A DNA stretch of 42,960 bases, from positions 1 to 42,960 of the forward strand of contig JAURDB010000003.1 in assembly GCA_030828175.1 (NCBI GenBank). Reading direction: 5' to 3'. Position numbers and translations under genes: made by a program. Shown piece after piece: positions 23,189 to 31,980 of this stretch. Under the pieces are notes generated by a model. It saw only the letters and a program-made list of their open reading frames with translations, was not told where the DNA came from and did no database searches. Source of the stretch: Flavobacteriales bacterium. Lineage in GTDB: Bacteria > Bacteroidota > Bacteroidia > Flavobacteriales_D > Sanyastnellaceae. Each line of letters opens with the position of its first letter. Position 1 is the first letter of the stretch.

Positions 23189-26100
23189 ATGCAACGTTTC
23201 AGCACTGTCATTTTCTCTTTGATAGGGTGTACAATCGCCGCCCAAGATTTGCCAGATCCTCTGCCCGCCGCGCGCGGGGTGGTGTTGGCTACCGAAGCGG
23301 CGTCTTCATTCCACGTCCCTGCTCCCGCCTTGCGCCCGGCTGAGGACAGAACCGCCGAATTCATCGTCAATTATTCCGGCTTTTCGACAGAAGCGCAGAC
23401 GGCATTTCAATACGCCGTGGACATTTGGTCCGGCCTCATCACCAGCGATGTGCCCATCGTAATTGATGCCCAATGGGAGGACCTGCCCGGAAACACCTTG
23501 GGGTCGGCGGGAGCCACCGGGCTGTGGTACAATTTCTCAGGTGCCCCTTTCAACGGAATTCTCTATCCGTCCCCCCTCGCAGACAAGCTGGCGGGCTTCA
23601 ATCTCGACCCGGGCCAGGCCGACATCTCTGCCAATTTTGACAGTGGCACAAACTGGTATTACGGCTTGGATGGGAATCCCCCCTTCTCTGCATTCGACCT
23701 CGTATCTGTGGTTCTCCACGAAATAGGACACGGCCTTGGGTTTGCTGGAACTGTCTACGTCGGTGCGGACGGCAATGGCTATGTGTTGAATGGAAGTTTG
23801 CCCGGCGTGTTCGATGGCCATGTCTGGACAGGAAACAGTGAATCCATCCTGTCATTTGGAGATGGCAGTGCGGCGCTGGGTGCCGCCCTCGTCTCGGAGA
23901 ACTTGTACTGGGGCGGCATCCAAGGCAATGCATACAGCGGTAGCCCCTTGTCGCCCAAGATGTACGCTCCCATGTTCTGGGAGCCCGGCTCAAGTTTTTC
24001 GCATTTCGATGAAGACCTGTACCCGGCAGGTTCCGATCACTCTTTGATGACGCCTGCGATTGGAAACGGTGAAGCTGTGCACTCACCGGGTGCGATGGCA
24101 CTGGGGGTATTGGATGACATCGGATGGACCGTTGACTACGCGGCATTGGGTGTTGGAATACCGGGATGCACGGACGAGTCGGCCTGCAATTACGATCCGG
24201 AAGCCACCCTGGTGGATGGCAGCTGCATCTATCCCGTAGCCGATGAGCCCTGTGGCGATTGCATTTCCGTATGGTCGATGGCCAGCGATCTGGCAGCCGG
24301 GGAGGGAGAAGCCTTCACCTATGGCGGTGTGGGGACCATGGGTCAGGTCGACATCTCGGTTCAGTGGCCGGGACAATCCGGAGGAGGAGAATGGATATCA
24401 GACTTGCTCGTCGAAATATGCGATCCGAACGGAGACTGCTTTGAGTGGGGCGGCTATGATTTGACTTCCGGATCGCCCAACGCGGGTGTGGATTGGCCCG
24501 AGGAATGGGACGTGTCTTCCGGCGGCACTTTCACCGTTTCATTGGATTTAACGCTCTTGGACCTTTCCGGGGTCGGGACGTGGACGGTCACCCTTTACAA
24601 CGGATATCAGAGCTCGTCAGGGCTGACCCTTTCCGATGTCACCTTCACGGTGCCCTTTGTCTGTTCCTTGACGGGGCTCAATCCGGGGTGCACGGATTCG
24701 GCCGCTTGCAATTTTGATGCGGCGGCGGATTACAACGATGGGAGCTGCGATTACTTGTGCTTCAACTGTGCTGAAACCACGGTGAACGAGACATTTCAGG
24801 GCTACGATACAGACCAGCCTCTGACGGTGCAATCCAGTGCCGGTTGGGAGACCTGGAGCGGGGGCAGCGGTACCGCTGAAGACCCTTATGTGGTCTTTGA
24901 TGGATTCGATGGTGCTGCAGCCATCGTGGCTGCGGATGTCGATCCCACACAGGGCACGGATCTCATCTTGCCCATAGGAGAAACGGAGGGGACACATGTC
25001 GTGCAGTTTGCCTTGAAAGCCGATGCGGGGAGCAGCGTGTATTACAATTTCCAAGGCGACGTGGTGCCGGGTGTGGAGTGGACTTTCGAGAACTACATCT
25101 TTCCGGACGGAACCCTGAGGATGTACCACGGGACCGACTCCACCATTGCGACCGGCTTCCAGTGGGGGCAGGACAATTTCCTGACCCACCTGTTCGATTT
25201 GGACAACAACGAGTTGCGCGTGGTCATGGGCAGCTCCCTGATCGCCCTGATCCCCTATCCCGGAAACCTCGGTGGCGTCAATTTCTATGGGGTCAGTTTT
25301 GGCGGAGGAACGGGTGAATACCTGCTCGATGATGTGACCGTGTGCTCCACCACCACCTCGGTGGTCGGTTGCACGGATGCTTCGGCCTGCAATTACAATC
25401 CCGAAGCCGAAGTGGACGATGGGTCATGCTGGACCCCGTTTGATTACGGCTGGTGCAACTGCGAAGGCGACGTTTTCGATGCACTGGGCGAGTGCGGAGG
25501 TGATTGCGCTGCAGATCTGGATGACGATGGGATTTGCGATTCCGAAGACCCTTGTGTCGGAGGCGAGCTGGATGAATGCGGCATGTGCGATGGACCTGGC
25601 CCCATTTACGAGTGCGGGTGCACCGACATTCCCAACGGAGATTGCGATTGTGACGGAAACCAGTTGGATGCCCTCGGTGTATGTGGTGGCGACTGTACGG
25701 CCGACCTCGACATGGACGGTGTGTGCGACATTCCCGGGTGCACCGATGTGTTGGCTTGCAACTACGAATCCTCTGCCAACTACGATGACGGCAGTTGTGC
25801 TTATGCCGAGGCTTACTACGATTGTCAGGGGAATTGTCTGAATGACACCGATGGCGATGGAGTGTGCGATGAACTTGAGGCCGCAGGATGCACCGATGGC
25901 GAGGCTTGCAACTTTGATGCAGATGCTACGGAGGATGACGGCAGCTGCGCCTTTCTCATGGCAACGGGCATAGACGGCGCCCCGGTTGTGAATGAGGGCG
26001 ATGTGACATTGTATGTCGCTCAACCCTCCGAGCCGGGCAACACGTACACTTGGGCCGTATCGGGAGGGTCTTTGGAATCGGGCCAGGGGACCCCGATCGT

Positions 26101-26458
26101 GACCGTGGCATGGTCGGATGTGGGAAGCCAGGGAATTCAACTGGTCGAATCCAATTCGGAGTGCACCGGAGGGGTGCTGAGCCTGGATGTTGCCGTTCAG
26201 GAGGTCGTGGGAATGGATGAAGCCGGAAGGGAACGCATTACCGTCTTCCCGAACCCCGCGGTACAGGGGTTCCATATTTCCAGTCCCGTCGCAGGGGTAT
26301 TGCTCATGGCCTTGGATGGCCGGAGGGTGCAAACTTGGCCGGCAGCAGCTCCCGGGGGATGGTATCCATTGCAGAATGTGGGGTCTGGGGTCTACCTGCT
26401 TCAATTCGAAACGGGGGGGAGGCCGCGCACCCAGCGATTGCTGATAGGGGAACTTTGA
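23189..26458 (+). CDS. Secreted leishmanolysin-like metalloprotease with CTDxxACN repeats and T9SS tail
   Basis: The 1089-residue protein has a signal peptide (to about residue 19) and a protease domain (about 50-320). The zinc site HEIGHGLGF (177-185) lacks the histidine six residues on that matrixins use. A later His272 in FSHFDEDLYP, followed by the Met-turn LMTP (Met287), gives the spaced third ligand known from leishmanolysin-type M8 enzymes. Five copies of GCTDxxACNxxxxAxxxDGSC follow (326-346, 500-520, 727-747, 850-870, 900-920), with jelly-roll-like segments between, and a calcium-binding-like DxDxDG region (about 765-850). A T9SS sorting domain (VFPNPAVQGFHISS onward) ends it. It is an extracellular protease. 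Confidence 0.88.
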   Translation: MQRFSTVIFSLIGCTIAAQDLPDPLPAARGVVLATEAASSFHVPAPALRPAEDRTAEFIVNYSGFSTEAQTAFQYAVDIWSGLITSDVPIVIDAQWEDLPGNTLGSAGATGLWYNFSGAPFNGILYPSPLADKLAGFNLDPGQADISANFDSGTNWYYGLDGNPPFSAFDLVSVVLHEIGHGLGFAGTVYVGADGNGYVLNGSLPGVFDGHVWTGNSESILSFGDGSAALGAALVSENLYWGGIQGNAYSGSPLSPKMYAPMFWEPGSSFSHFDEDLYPAGSDHSLMTPAIGNGEAVHSPGAMALGVLDDIGWTVDYAALGVGIPGCTDESACNYDPEATLVDGSCIYPVADEPCGDCISVWSMASDLAAGEGEAFTYGGVGTMGQVDISVQWPGQSGGGEWISDLLVEICDPNGDCFEWGGYDLTSGSPNAGVDWPEEWDVSSGGTFTVSLDLTLLDLSGVGTWTVTLYNGYQSSSGLTLSDVTFTVPFVCSLTGLNPGCTDSAACNFDAAADYNDGSCDYLCFNCAETTVNETFQGYDTDQPLTVQSSAGWETWSGGSGTAEDPYVVFDGFDGAAAIVAADVDPTQGTDLILPIGETEGTHVVQFALKADAGSSVYYNFQGDVVPGVEWTFENYIFPDGTLRMYHGTDSTIATGFQWGQDNFLTHLFDLDNNELRVVMGSSLIALIPYPGNLGGVNFYGVSFGGGTGEYLLDDVTVCSTTTSVVGCTDASACNYNPEAEVDDGSCWTPFDYGWCNCEGDVFDALGECGGDCAADLDDDGICDSEDPCVGGELDECGMCDGPGPIYECGCTDIPNGDCDCDGNQLDALGVCGGDCTADLDMDGVCDIPGCTDVLACNYESSANYDDGSCAYAEAYYDCQGNCLNDTDGDGVCDELEAAGCTDGEACNFDADATEDDGSCAFLMATGIDGAPVVNEGDVTLYVAQPSEPGNTYTWAVSGGSLESGQGTPIVTVAWSDVGSQGIQLVESNSECTGGVLSLDVAVQEVVGMDEAGRERITVFPNPAVQGFHISSPVAGVLLMALDGRRVQTWPAAAPGGWYPLQNVGSGVYLLQFETGGRPRTQRLLIGEL

Positions 26459-26517
26459 CCAGAAATTCAGGGGGATGCGCCTTCGAATTTCCCTACCGCA
26501 TCATCCGCGTGACCCCG

Positions 26518-26524
26518 TATTTTG
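26518..26524 (+). promoter_or_regulatory. Candidate -7 box just before the CotH-like gene
   Basis: TATTTTG ends 4 nt before the ATG at 26529. It is one base short of TAnnTTTG. The position would place the transcription start at or next to the start codon. Confidence 0.35.
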
Positions 26525-26528
26525 CGGC

Positions 26529-28820
26529 ATGAATCTGTCTTTGCGCACTGGGGTGCGTGTTATCGCCGCCTTCACAGGCGTGTGGTTGTTTGGGAGTTCA
26601 TCCGCTCAAACGGACATCCCACCGTTTGGTCCCATCTTCCTGCAAGAAGAGGTTGCCACCATTGAGATCACAATGGACCCCGACAGCGCAGCAGCCATGC
26701 TCTTCGGAGATGTGGATGACGCGTCGACCAATCCCTTTCCGGCCGTTTTCCATTACCAATCCACCGTGCTCGATACTGTCATCGACAGTCTGGCCATCCG
26801 GTTGCGGGGCAATACCTCACTGAGTGCGGCCAAAAAGAGCTTCAAGATTGACATGAACGCGGTCATACCCGGACAGAAGATCGCGGACCTGGAAAAGCTC
26901 AACATCAATGCCAACCAGAACGACCCTTCGCTCCTGCGGGCGGGATTGGGCTGGAACATCATTCGCCGCATGGGACTGGCGGGTTCGCGCACGAGCCATG
27001 TCAAGTTGGTGCTCAATGGTGAATACATGGGTGCTTACCTCAACACCGAGCACTTCGACGAGGAGTTTGTGGAGGAGTATTGGGACAAGGACAATGGCAA
27101 CCTATACAAATGCTTGTATCCCGCTACGCTGGAGTACATCGGAAGCGATCCAGATGACTACAAGTTCGAGTTGTTCGGACGTCGCGTTTACGAGCTCAAG
27201 ACCAATACCGATGAGGACGACTACGCGGACCTTGCGGAGTTCATAGACGTCCTCAACAACACCCCTGAAGCCGATTTCCCTTGCGCCATCGAGCAGGTCT
27301 TCAATGTGGCTGATTTCTTGAAGGTGCAGGCATTTGATGTGGTGAGCGGCAACTGGGATGGATACGCGGGCAACAAGAACAACTTCTACCTCTACCACAA
27401 CCCGCAGACCGACCTTTTCGAGTACATCCCTTACGACCTTGACAACACCTGGGGCATTGACTGGGTCAACCAGGATTGGGAGAACCGAAACCCTTACGCC
27501 TGGTCCACGGAGTACCGTCCACTCTACGATCGATTGATGGCGGTACCGGAGTATCGGCAGTGGTATACCCATTACCTCCGCAGGATGGCCTCAGAATGGG
27601 CCCATCCGGATTCGGTCTCTGCCTATCTCGACCCCCGACAGGCCTTGCTGTCGCCGGCCATTGCCGAGGATGCCTACTACCCCCTTCAGTTCGGGTTCTC
27701 GCCGGACGATTTTGAAGCGTCTCTGGAAGAGGCATCCGGAGGCCATGTGGAATTCGGCATTCTGCCTTGGCTCAGTGCGCGCCTTGGTTCGCTGAACGGC
27801 CAACTCGATGCGGATGACCCGGTACTCGTGGTGCACGAAGTCGAGGACAATGCGCCCGTGTTGGATTCACTGCGGATACGGGCCATTGTGGACGGCGGTG
27901 GAGATGGTGTCGAGGTCATCTGCTGGATCGATGCTGGAGCGGGCCCCCTTCCTTTCGAGATGTTCGACGATGGAGAACACGGCGACCGCCAGCCCGATGA
28001 TGGAACTTGGGGCGTCAAGGTGCCGATTGCATACAATTGGACCGCAGTGGACTACCATGTGCAGGCCACAAGCGAGTCCGGCCTCGAGCGCTGGGTCCCC
28101 TGTGATCCGGTGACGGTGACGGTGGGGCTTTCCCCTTCGAACCTGGTGGTCAACGAGCTCATGAGTTCCAACGCCAACAATGTGTCGGACGAATTTCTCG
28201 AGTTCGACGATTGGGTAGAGCTCTACAACGACGGTCCCGACCCCATTGAACTCGGCGGGAAGTACCTGAGCGACAATCTCGGCAATCCCGGAAAATTCGC
28301 TTTGCCCGAGGGAACCATCGCACCCGGAAGCTGGGCATTCTATTGGGCAGACAACGACCCGGAGCAGGGCCCTTACCACGCGGACTTCACCCTTTCGGGA
28401 TCGGGTGACGAAATCGTACTGTCGGAATGGGACGCAGAGAATGAAGTCTGGCTCATCCTCGACTACTTTCCCTTCGGCGCCTCTCCAGAGCAGGACGCTT
28501 CCCTCGGCCGGTATCCTGACGGGGAAGACTACTGGGTGTGGTTCGCCACTCCCACGGCGAGCTATACCAACAACTACGCCATCATCCTCGGAGCCGATGA
28601 GCTCGAAGGGCCGGCACCCCGCACCATGGGCCCCAACCCTTCGCGGGATTGTGTGCGGTGGAATGGAGCCGCCGCTTCGGGAGAGGTCTGGGATACACAA
28701 GGCCGTCTGCGCCTCGCCTTCGATGCCACCCACCAGCTCTGCCGAGGAGGTTGGGAGGCCGGCGTCTACCTGATCACCTTGGACGACGGCACACGCTGGC
28801 GCTGGGTGCTCGTGGACTGA
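26529..28820 (+). CDS. Secreted CotH-kinase-like protein with lamin-tail domain and T9SS tail
   Basis: From the ATG at 26529 the protein has 763 residues and a signal peptide (ending FGSSSAQ). The CotH-like domain (about 35-400) shows RLRGNTSLSAAKKSFKID, NLYKC and the metal-binding DLDNTWG (303-309), the signature of CotH atypical protein kinases. A linking beta domain follows (about 430-540), then a lamin-tail domain (about 545-680; VVNELMSSNANN, DDWVELYND). A T9SS sorting domain (MGPNPSRDCVRWNG to the end) completes it. CotH proteins phosphorylate secreted partners in spore formers; the substrate here is unknown. A longer in-frame start at 26475 lacks a sensible signal peptide. Confidence 0.88.
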   Translation: MNLSLRTGVRVIAAFTGVWLFGSSSAQTDIPPFGPIFLQEEVATIEITMDPDSAAAMLFGDVDDASTNPFPAVFHYQSTVLDTVIDSLAIRLRGNTSLSAAKKSFKIDMNAVIPGQKIADLEKLNINANQNDPSLLRAGLGWNIIRRMGLAGSRTSHVKLVLNGEYMGAYLNTEHFDEEFVEEYWDKDNGNLYKCLYPATLEYIGSDPDDYKFELFGRRVYELKTNTDEDDYADLAEFIDVLNNTPEADFPCAIEQVFNVADFLKVQAFDVVSGNWDGYAGNKNNFYLYHNPQTDLFEYIPYDLDNTWGIDWVNQDWENRNPYAWSTEYRPLYDRLMAVPEYRQWYTHYLRRMASEWAHPDSVSAYLDPRQALLSPAIAEDAYYPLQFGFSPDDFEASLEEASGGHVEFGILPWLSARLGSLNGQLDADDPVLVVHEVEDNAPVLDSLRIRAIVDGGGDGVEVICWIDAGAGPLPFEMFDDGEHGDRQPDDGTWGVKVPIAYNWTAVDYHVQATSESGLERWVPCDPVTVTVGLSPSNLVVNELMSSNANNVSDEFLEFDDWVELYNDGPDPIELGGKYLSDNLGNPGKFALPEGTIAPGSWAFYWADNDPEQGPYHADFTLSGSGDEIVLSEWDAENEVWLILDYFPFGASPEQDASLGRYPDGEDYWVWFATPTASYTNNYAIILGADELEGPAPRTMGPNPSRDCVRWNGAAASGEVWDTQGRLRLAFDATHQLCRGGWEAGVYLITLDDGTRWRWVLVD

Positions 28821-28830
28821 CTCCGAGCCG

Positions 28831-28838
28831 TTTCTTTG
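28831..28838 (+). promoter_or_regulatory. Candidate -7 box before rluF
   Basis: TTTCTTTG ends 4 nt before the rluF ATG and is followed by CAAC. It matches TAnnTTTG except for one base. No -33 element is clear. Confidence 0.35.
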
Positions 28839-28842
28839 CAAC

Positions 28843-29589
28843 ATGAGTGAAGCGTCCGGCGTCCGCATCAACAAGTATCTGAGCGAGGTCGGTCATTGTT
28901 CCCGAAGGGCGGCAGACAAGCTGCTTGAACTCGGTCGCATTACCATCAACGGGACGGTTCCCGAGCTGGGAACCAAGGTCATGCCAGGCGATGTGGTCGC
29001 GGTCGATGGCCAAACGGTGGGACAGCCCATTGCCCAGGAGGAACACGTCTACATCGCCTACCACAAACCGGTGGGCATTGTGTGCACGACGGACCGCAAG
29101 CGCGAGAAGGACAACATCATTGATGCCATCGGCCACGAGCGGCGCATCTTCCCTGTGGGACGGCTCGACAAGCCCAGTGAAGGGCTCATTTTCCTGACAT
29201 CGGACGGGGACATCGTGAACAAGGTGCTGCGCGCCCGCAACCACCACGAGAAGGAGTACCATGTGACCGTGGATCGTCCCATAAAAGGCTCCTTTGTGGA
29301 GGACATGGCGGGAGGAGTACCCATTTTGGGCACGGTGACCCGCCGTTGCGAAGTGGAACAGACCGGCCCCCGGCATTTCCGCATTGTACTCACCCAGGGC
29401 CTCAATCGGCAGATTCGCCGGATGTGCGAGCACCTTGGATACAATGTCGTCCGACTGAAGCGGGTGCGCATCATGCACATGAACCTGGACCTGCCAAAGG
29501 GCGAATGGCGCGACTTCACCGCTGCTGAGCTTTCAGCACTGCAGTCGATGGTAGGTGAATCCAAAAAGACCGTCGATGGAGCCGAGTAA
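28843..29589 (+). CDS. rluF: 23S rRNA pseudouridine(2604) synthase RluF
   Basis: The 248-residue enzyme has an N-terminal S4 RNA-binding domain (residues 7-60; VRINKYLSEVGHCSRR) and a RsuA/RluB-type catalytic domain. The catalytic aspartate is Asp109 in GRLDKPSEGLIFLTS. The stretches DNIIDAIGH, RARNHHEKEYHVTVD and GLNRQIRRMCEHLGY are specific to the RluF branch. It isomerises uridine 2604 of 23S rRNA. Its 3' end overlaps the FAD oxidoreductase start by 14 bp, so it leads a small operon. Confidence 0.93.
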   Translation: MSEASGVRINKYLSEVGHCSRRAADKLLELGRITINGTVPELGTKVMPGDVVAVDGQTVGQPIAQEEHVYIAYHKPVGIVCTTDRKREKDNIIDAIGHERRIFPVGRLDKPSEGLIFLTSDGDIVNKVLRARNHHEKEYHVTVDRPIKGSFVEDMAGGVPILGTVTRRCEVEQTGPRHFRIVLTQGLNRQIRRMCEHLGYNVVRLKRVRIMHMNLDLPKGEWRDFTAAELSALQSMVGESKKTVDGAE

Positions 29590-30778
29590 CCGACCCGTCG
29601 TCATCGGCGGCGGCGCGGCGGGGCTGGCCGCTTGTCTTACTTTGGAGTCAGCGGGCCATGCACCGCTTCTCTTGGAAGCGACGCATCAGTTGGGGGGGCG
29701 ATTGTGTACAGAACAATTGCCCGATGGGACATCGGTCGATGCGGGGTTTCAGGTACTCTTGACCGCCTATCCTGAATTGCAGCGTTGGTTGAACCTCGAC
29801 ACCTTGGATTCCGTGGCCTTCGTGCCCGGGGCAAGGATATACTGGCGAGGGCGTTGGCGGACATTGGCTGATCCGCGGCGCTGGCCAAGTTCCATTCCAG
29901 CCACCTTGAAAAGCGGACTGGGAACCTGGGGAGACTGGTGGCGCATCCTTCGTTTGGTAGGCGAAGTTCGTTCAGGAGCGTCTGGTCCATTGCAGAGCCG
30001 TCAACAGGAAGGGACCACGCTTGATTTTCTTCATGAAAGAGGGTTCAGCGGGGAGTTCATTGCTGGTTTCCTCCGTCCTTTTTTCTCGGGTATTTTTCTG
30101 GACCATGCCCTTTCTCCGCCACCAGCACAGTTCCTCTACACTTTGCGGATGTTCGCATCGGGGGATGTCGTCCGCCCGGTGGGGGGTATGCGCACTTTGG
30201 TCGACCGGTTGGCCGATGGGTTGAAACGTACGGAGGTCCAATTTGGTCAGGAGGTTCAGGAGGCCGCTGCCAACGAGGTGACCTTGTCGGATGGACGGAT
30301 TGTGACTTGCAATGGCGTGATCGACACCTTGCCACTGAAGGAGGGAGTGGAATGGAACGGGTGCTTCAATGCCATTTTTAAGTGCGACCATCCCACTTTC
30401 GGACGGCCCATTATTGGATTGCTCCCGGAGGCCCGCACCGTTTCCAATTTTCATTTCATGGAGGATGTGCAAGGGGCAGAGGGCAAGAACCGACTGAATG
30501 TTACGGCCTTGATCACAGGTGAATTCGACAGGGAAGCCACAGAAGCCGCAATGCGTCGGGATTTGCATGATGCCGGGCTCGAAACAGGAGCCTTGGAGTG
30601 GTGCATTCACATTCCCAAAGCCTTGCCAAGGATGAACCAGGTCCGCAGTTGCCTCGATCATCCCAAGGACAACCGGGGCGTATACGTAGCAGGAGATCAT
30701 TCAGCAGCCCCTTCATTGGATGCTGCTCTTAGGTCAGGTCGCGTGGCGGCTGAGCATTGGTTGGGAGACAGAGGATGA
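29576..30778 (+). CDS. FAD-dependent oxidoreductase (amine-oxidase / protoporphyrinogen-oxidase-like)
   Basis: The 400-residue protein (ATG at 29576, preferred over a GTG at 29555) starts with the dinucleotide-binding motif VVIGGGAAGLAACLTLESAG and the linked LLEATHQLGGRL. The closing FAD motif is VYVAGDHSAAPSLDAALRSG. This architecture matches NAD(P)-binding amine-oxidase family members related to phytoene desaturase and protoporphyrinogen oxidase. The substrate is unknown. It is transcribed between rluF (14-bp overlap) and the thioredoxin-fold gene (ATGA overlap). Confidence 0.88.
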   Translation: MEPSNRPVVIGGGAAGLAACLTLESAGHAPLLLEATHQLGGRLCTEQLPDGTSVDAGFQVLLTAYPELQRWLNLDTLDSVAFVPGARIYWRGRWRTLADPRRWPSSIPATLKSGLGTWGDWWRILRLVGEVRSGASGPLQSRQQEGTTLDFLHERGFSGEFIAGFLRPFFSGIFLDHALSPPPAQFLYTLRMFASGDVVRPVGGMRTLVDRLADGLKRTEVQFGQEVQEAAANEVTLSDGRIVTCNGVIDTLPLKEGVEWNGCFNAIFKCDHPTFGRPIIGLLPEARTVSNFHFMEDVQGAEGKNRLNVTALITGEFDREATEAAMRRDLHDAGLETGALEWCIHIPKALPRMNQVRSCLDHPKDNRGVYVAGDHSAAPSLDAALRSGRVAAEHWLGDRG

Positions 30779-31410
30779 GTACACAGGGAACATCCGAGCG
30801 GGAGCGATGGTCCGCATGGTGGAATCAAGGAAGACCCGATGCACTGAGCAGCGAAGAATTTGAGGCTCTCATGGAACACTGGGTGAAGACAGATGGCCAC
30901 AGTGGAGCGGAACCCTCTGACAAACTGTCGGCGTACACGGCCTTGAATGCCGTTCGCATGCGCCGCGTGCTGAAGACGTACAAAATGTCGGATTCCATGA
31001 AAACCCTGCTGGACAGTGGGCGCTGTGCAGGGCAGCATTGGGTGTTGATCACCGAAAGCTGGTGCGGAGACGCGGCCCAATCAACACCTCTGATTGCTGC
31101 ATGGGCCCAAAGGGCAGGTGTCCCTTTGGATTGGGTCCTCCGTGACGGGGAAAATGGTCTAATCGATGATTTCCTGACCCGAGGAGGAAGGGCGGTTCCC
31201 ATGTGGATTGTTTCAGACACATTGGGAGAGGTTCTTCATTGTTGGGGCCCACGGCCGCAACCCGCCATGGAAATGGTGAATCAGTATCGCATCCTTCCTG
31301 AGCCCAAACCTCCTTATGCAGAATTCGCCGCCGAGGTTCAGCTGTGGTATGCGAGGGACAAAGGGCGCACCATCGAAGAAGAAGCCAGGGAAATGTTGGC
31401 CGCAGAATGA
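30775..31410 (+). CDS. Thioredoxin-fold protein lacking the CxxC pair
   Basis: From the ATG overlapping the previous stop (ATGA at 30775-30778) the protein has 211 residues. A helical N-terminal part precedes a thioredoxin-like domain (about 90-190). The active-site region is WVLITESWCGDAAQ, so only the first cysteine of the usual WCxxC is kept and Asp-Ala-Ala replaces the rest. The cis-proline position is present in RAVPMWIV. This pattern is seen in a Bacteroidota thioredoxin-like family, probably not acting as a standard dithiol reductase. No signal peptide is present. Confidence 0.8.
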   Translation: MSTQGTSERERWSAWWNQGRPDALSSEEFEALMEHWVKTDGHSGAEPSDKLSAYTALNAVRMRRVLKTYKMSDSMKTLLDSGRCAGQHWVLITESWCGDAAQSTPLIAAWAQRAGVPLDWVLRDGENGLIDDFLTRGGRAVPMWIVSDTLGEVLHCWGPRPQPAMEMVNQYRILPEPKPPYAEFAAEVQLWYARDKGRTIEEEAREMLAAE

Positions 31411-31420
31411 AGGGGGTGCC

Positions 31421-31453
31421 TTTGCTTCCTGAAGAATCGGGTTCTTAACTTCA
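31421..31453 (+). promoter_or_regulatory. Candidate promoter of the small exported protein at 31473
   Basis: TTTG (31421-31424), 21 bases, then TAACTTCA (31446-31453), which matches five of the six fixed bases in TAnnTTTG. The predicted start near 31458 leaves a leader of about 15 nt. Confidence 0.45.
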
Positions 31454-31472
31454 CGGCTCAAAACAACTCACA

Positions 31473-31916
31473 ATGAAAAACTTCATTTTTGCGAGCCTGC
31501 TCGCGTTTGCAGCTTGCTTCGACGCGGCAGCACAGGAATACAAGGTGGTGACGGTCGTTGAAAGCATCGTGACAGGTGGAGTGGGGCGCTCCCGGATCAT
31601 CGAGGCGACGACGGAAATGGACAGTGAAGCGGCAACCACTGAGCGCACCGATGGGAAGAAAAGTGACCAGGGCGATGTAAAGCGCGGAGATTTGAAAATC
31701 GAAGGCTTCAAGGAGACCAAGTTGCTCAATTTCTTCAGTGGTGTGGGCATCAATTTTCAGAACATCGCCTCTAACGATGCATTGATTGCGGATCGCATCA
31801 ATGGATTGGTTTCAGAAGGGTGGAGTCTGGAATTTGTAGTGAGTGGTGTCGAGTCAGATGCAGGCAAGCCGGATAGCCAAGGCTTGTACATTACCCGACT
31901 CATTTTCAAGAAGTAA
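31473..31916 (+). CDS. Small exported protein, possibly DUF4177-like
   Basis: The 147-residue product has a signal peptide (MKNFIFASLLAFAACFDAAA). The mature part begins EYKVVTVVES and ends with SEGWSLEFVVSGVES and GLYITRLIFKK. The order YKVV...EGWxLxxV...xIFKK recalls DUF4177-type domains, with an acidic linker between the halves (TEMDSEAATTERTDG). The function is unknown. It is separated from the thioredoxin-fold gene by 62 bp that contain a promoter-like element, so it is probably transcribed on its own. Confidence 0.7.
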   Translation: MKNFIFASLLAFAACFDAAAQEYKVVTVVESIVTGGVGRSRIIEATTEMDSEAATTERTDGKKSDQGDVKRGDLKIEGFKETKLLNFFSGVGINFQNIASNDALIADRINGLVSEGWSLEFVVSGVESDAGKPDSQGLYITRLIFKK

Positions 31917-31944
31917 GACCATCGACAAAAAGTGTGCAAACATG

Positions 31945-31976
31945 TTGTGCGCTTTCTTGATGGTGTCCTATATTTG
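31945..31976 (+). promoter_or_regulatory. Promoter of a candidate small RNA
   Basis: TTG (31945-31947), 21 bases, then TATATTTG (31969-31976), a perfect TAnnTTTG box. Transcription should start near 31981. The only thing between this and the downstream terminator is about 70 nt without a credible reading frame. Confidence 0.65.
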
Positions 31977-31980
31977 CAGA

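Noticed and set aside
25424-26404. 326-residue minus-strand frame opposite the leishmanolysin-like gene
   Set aside because: No domain, and it mirrors the repeated CTDxxACN/DGSC codons of the real gene.
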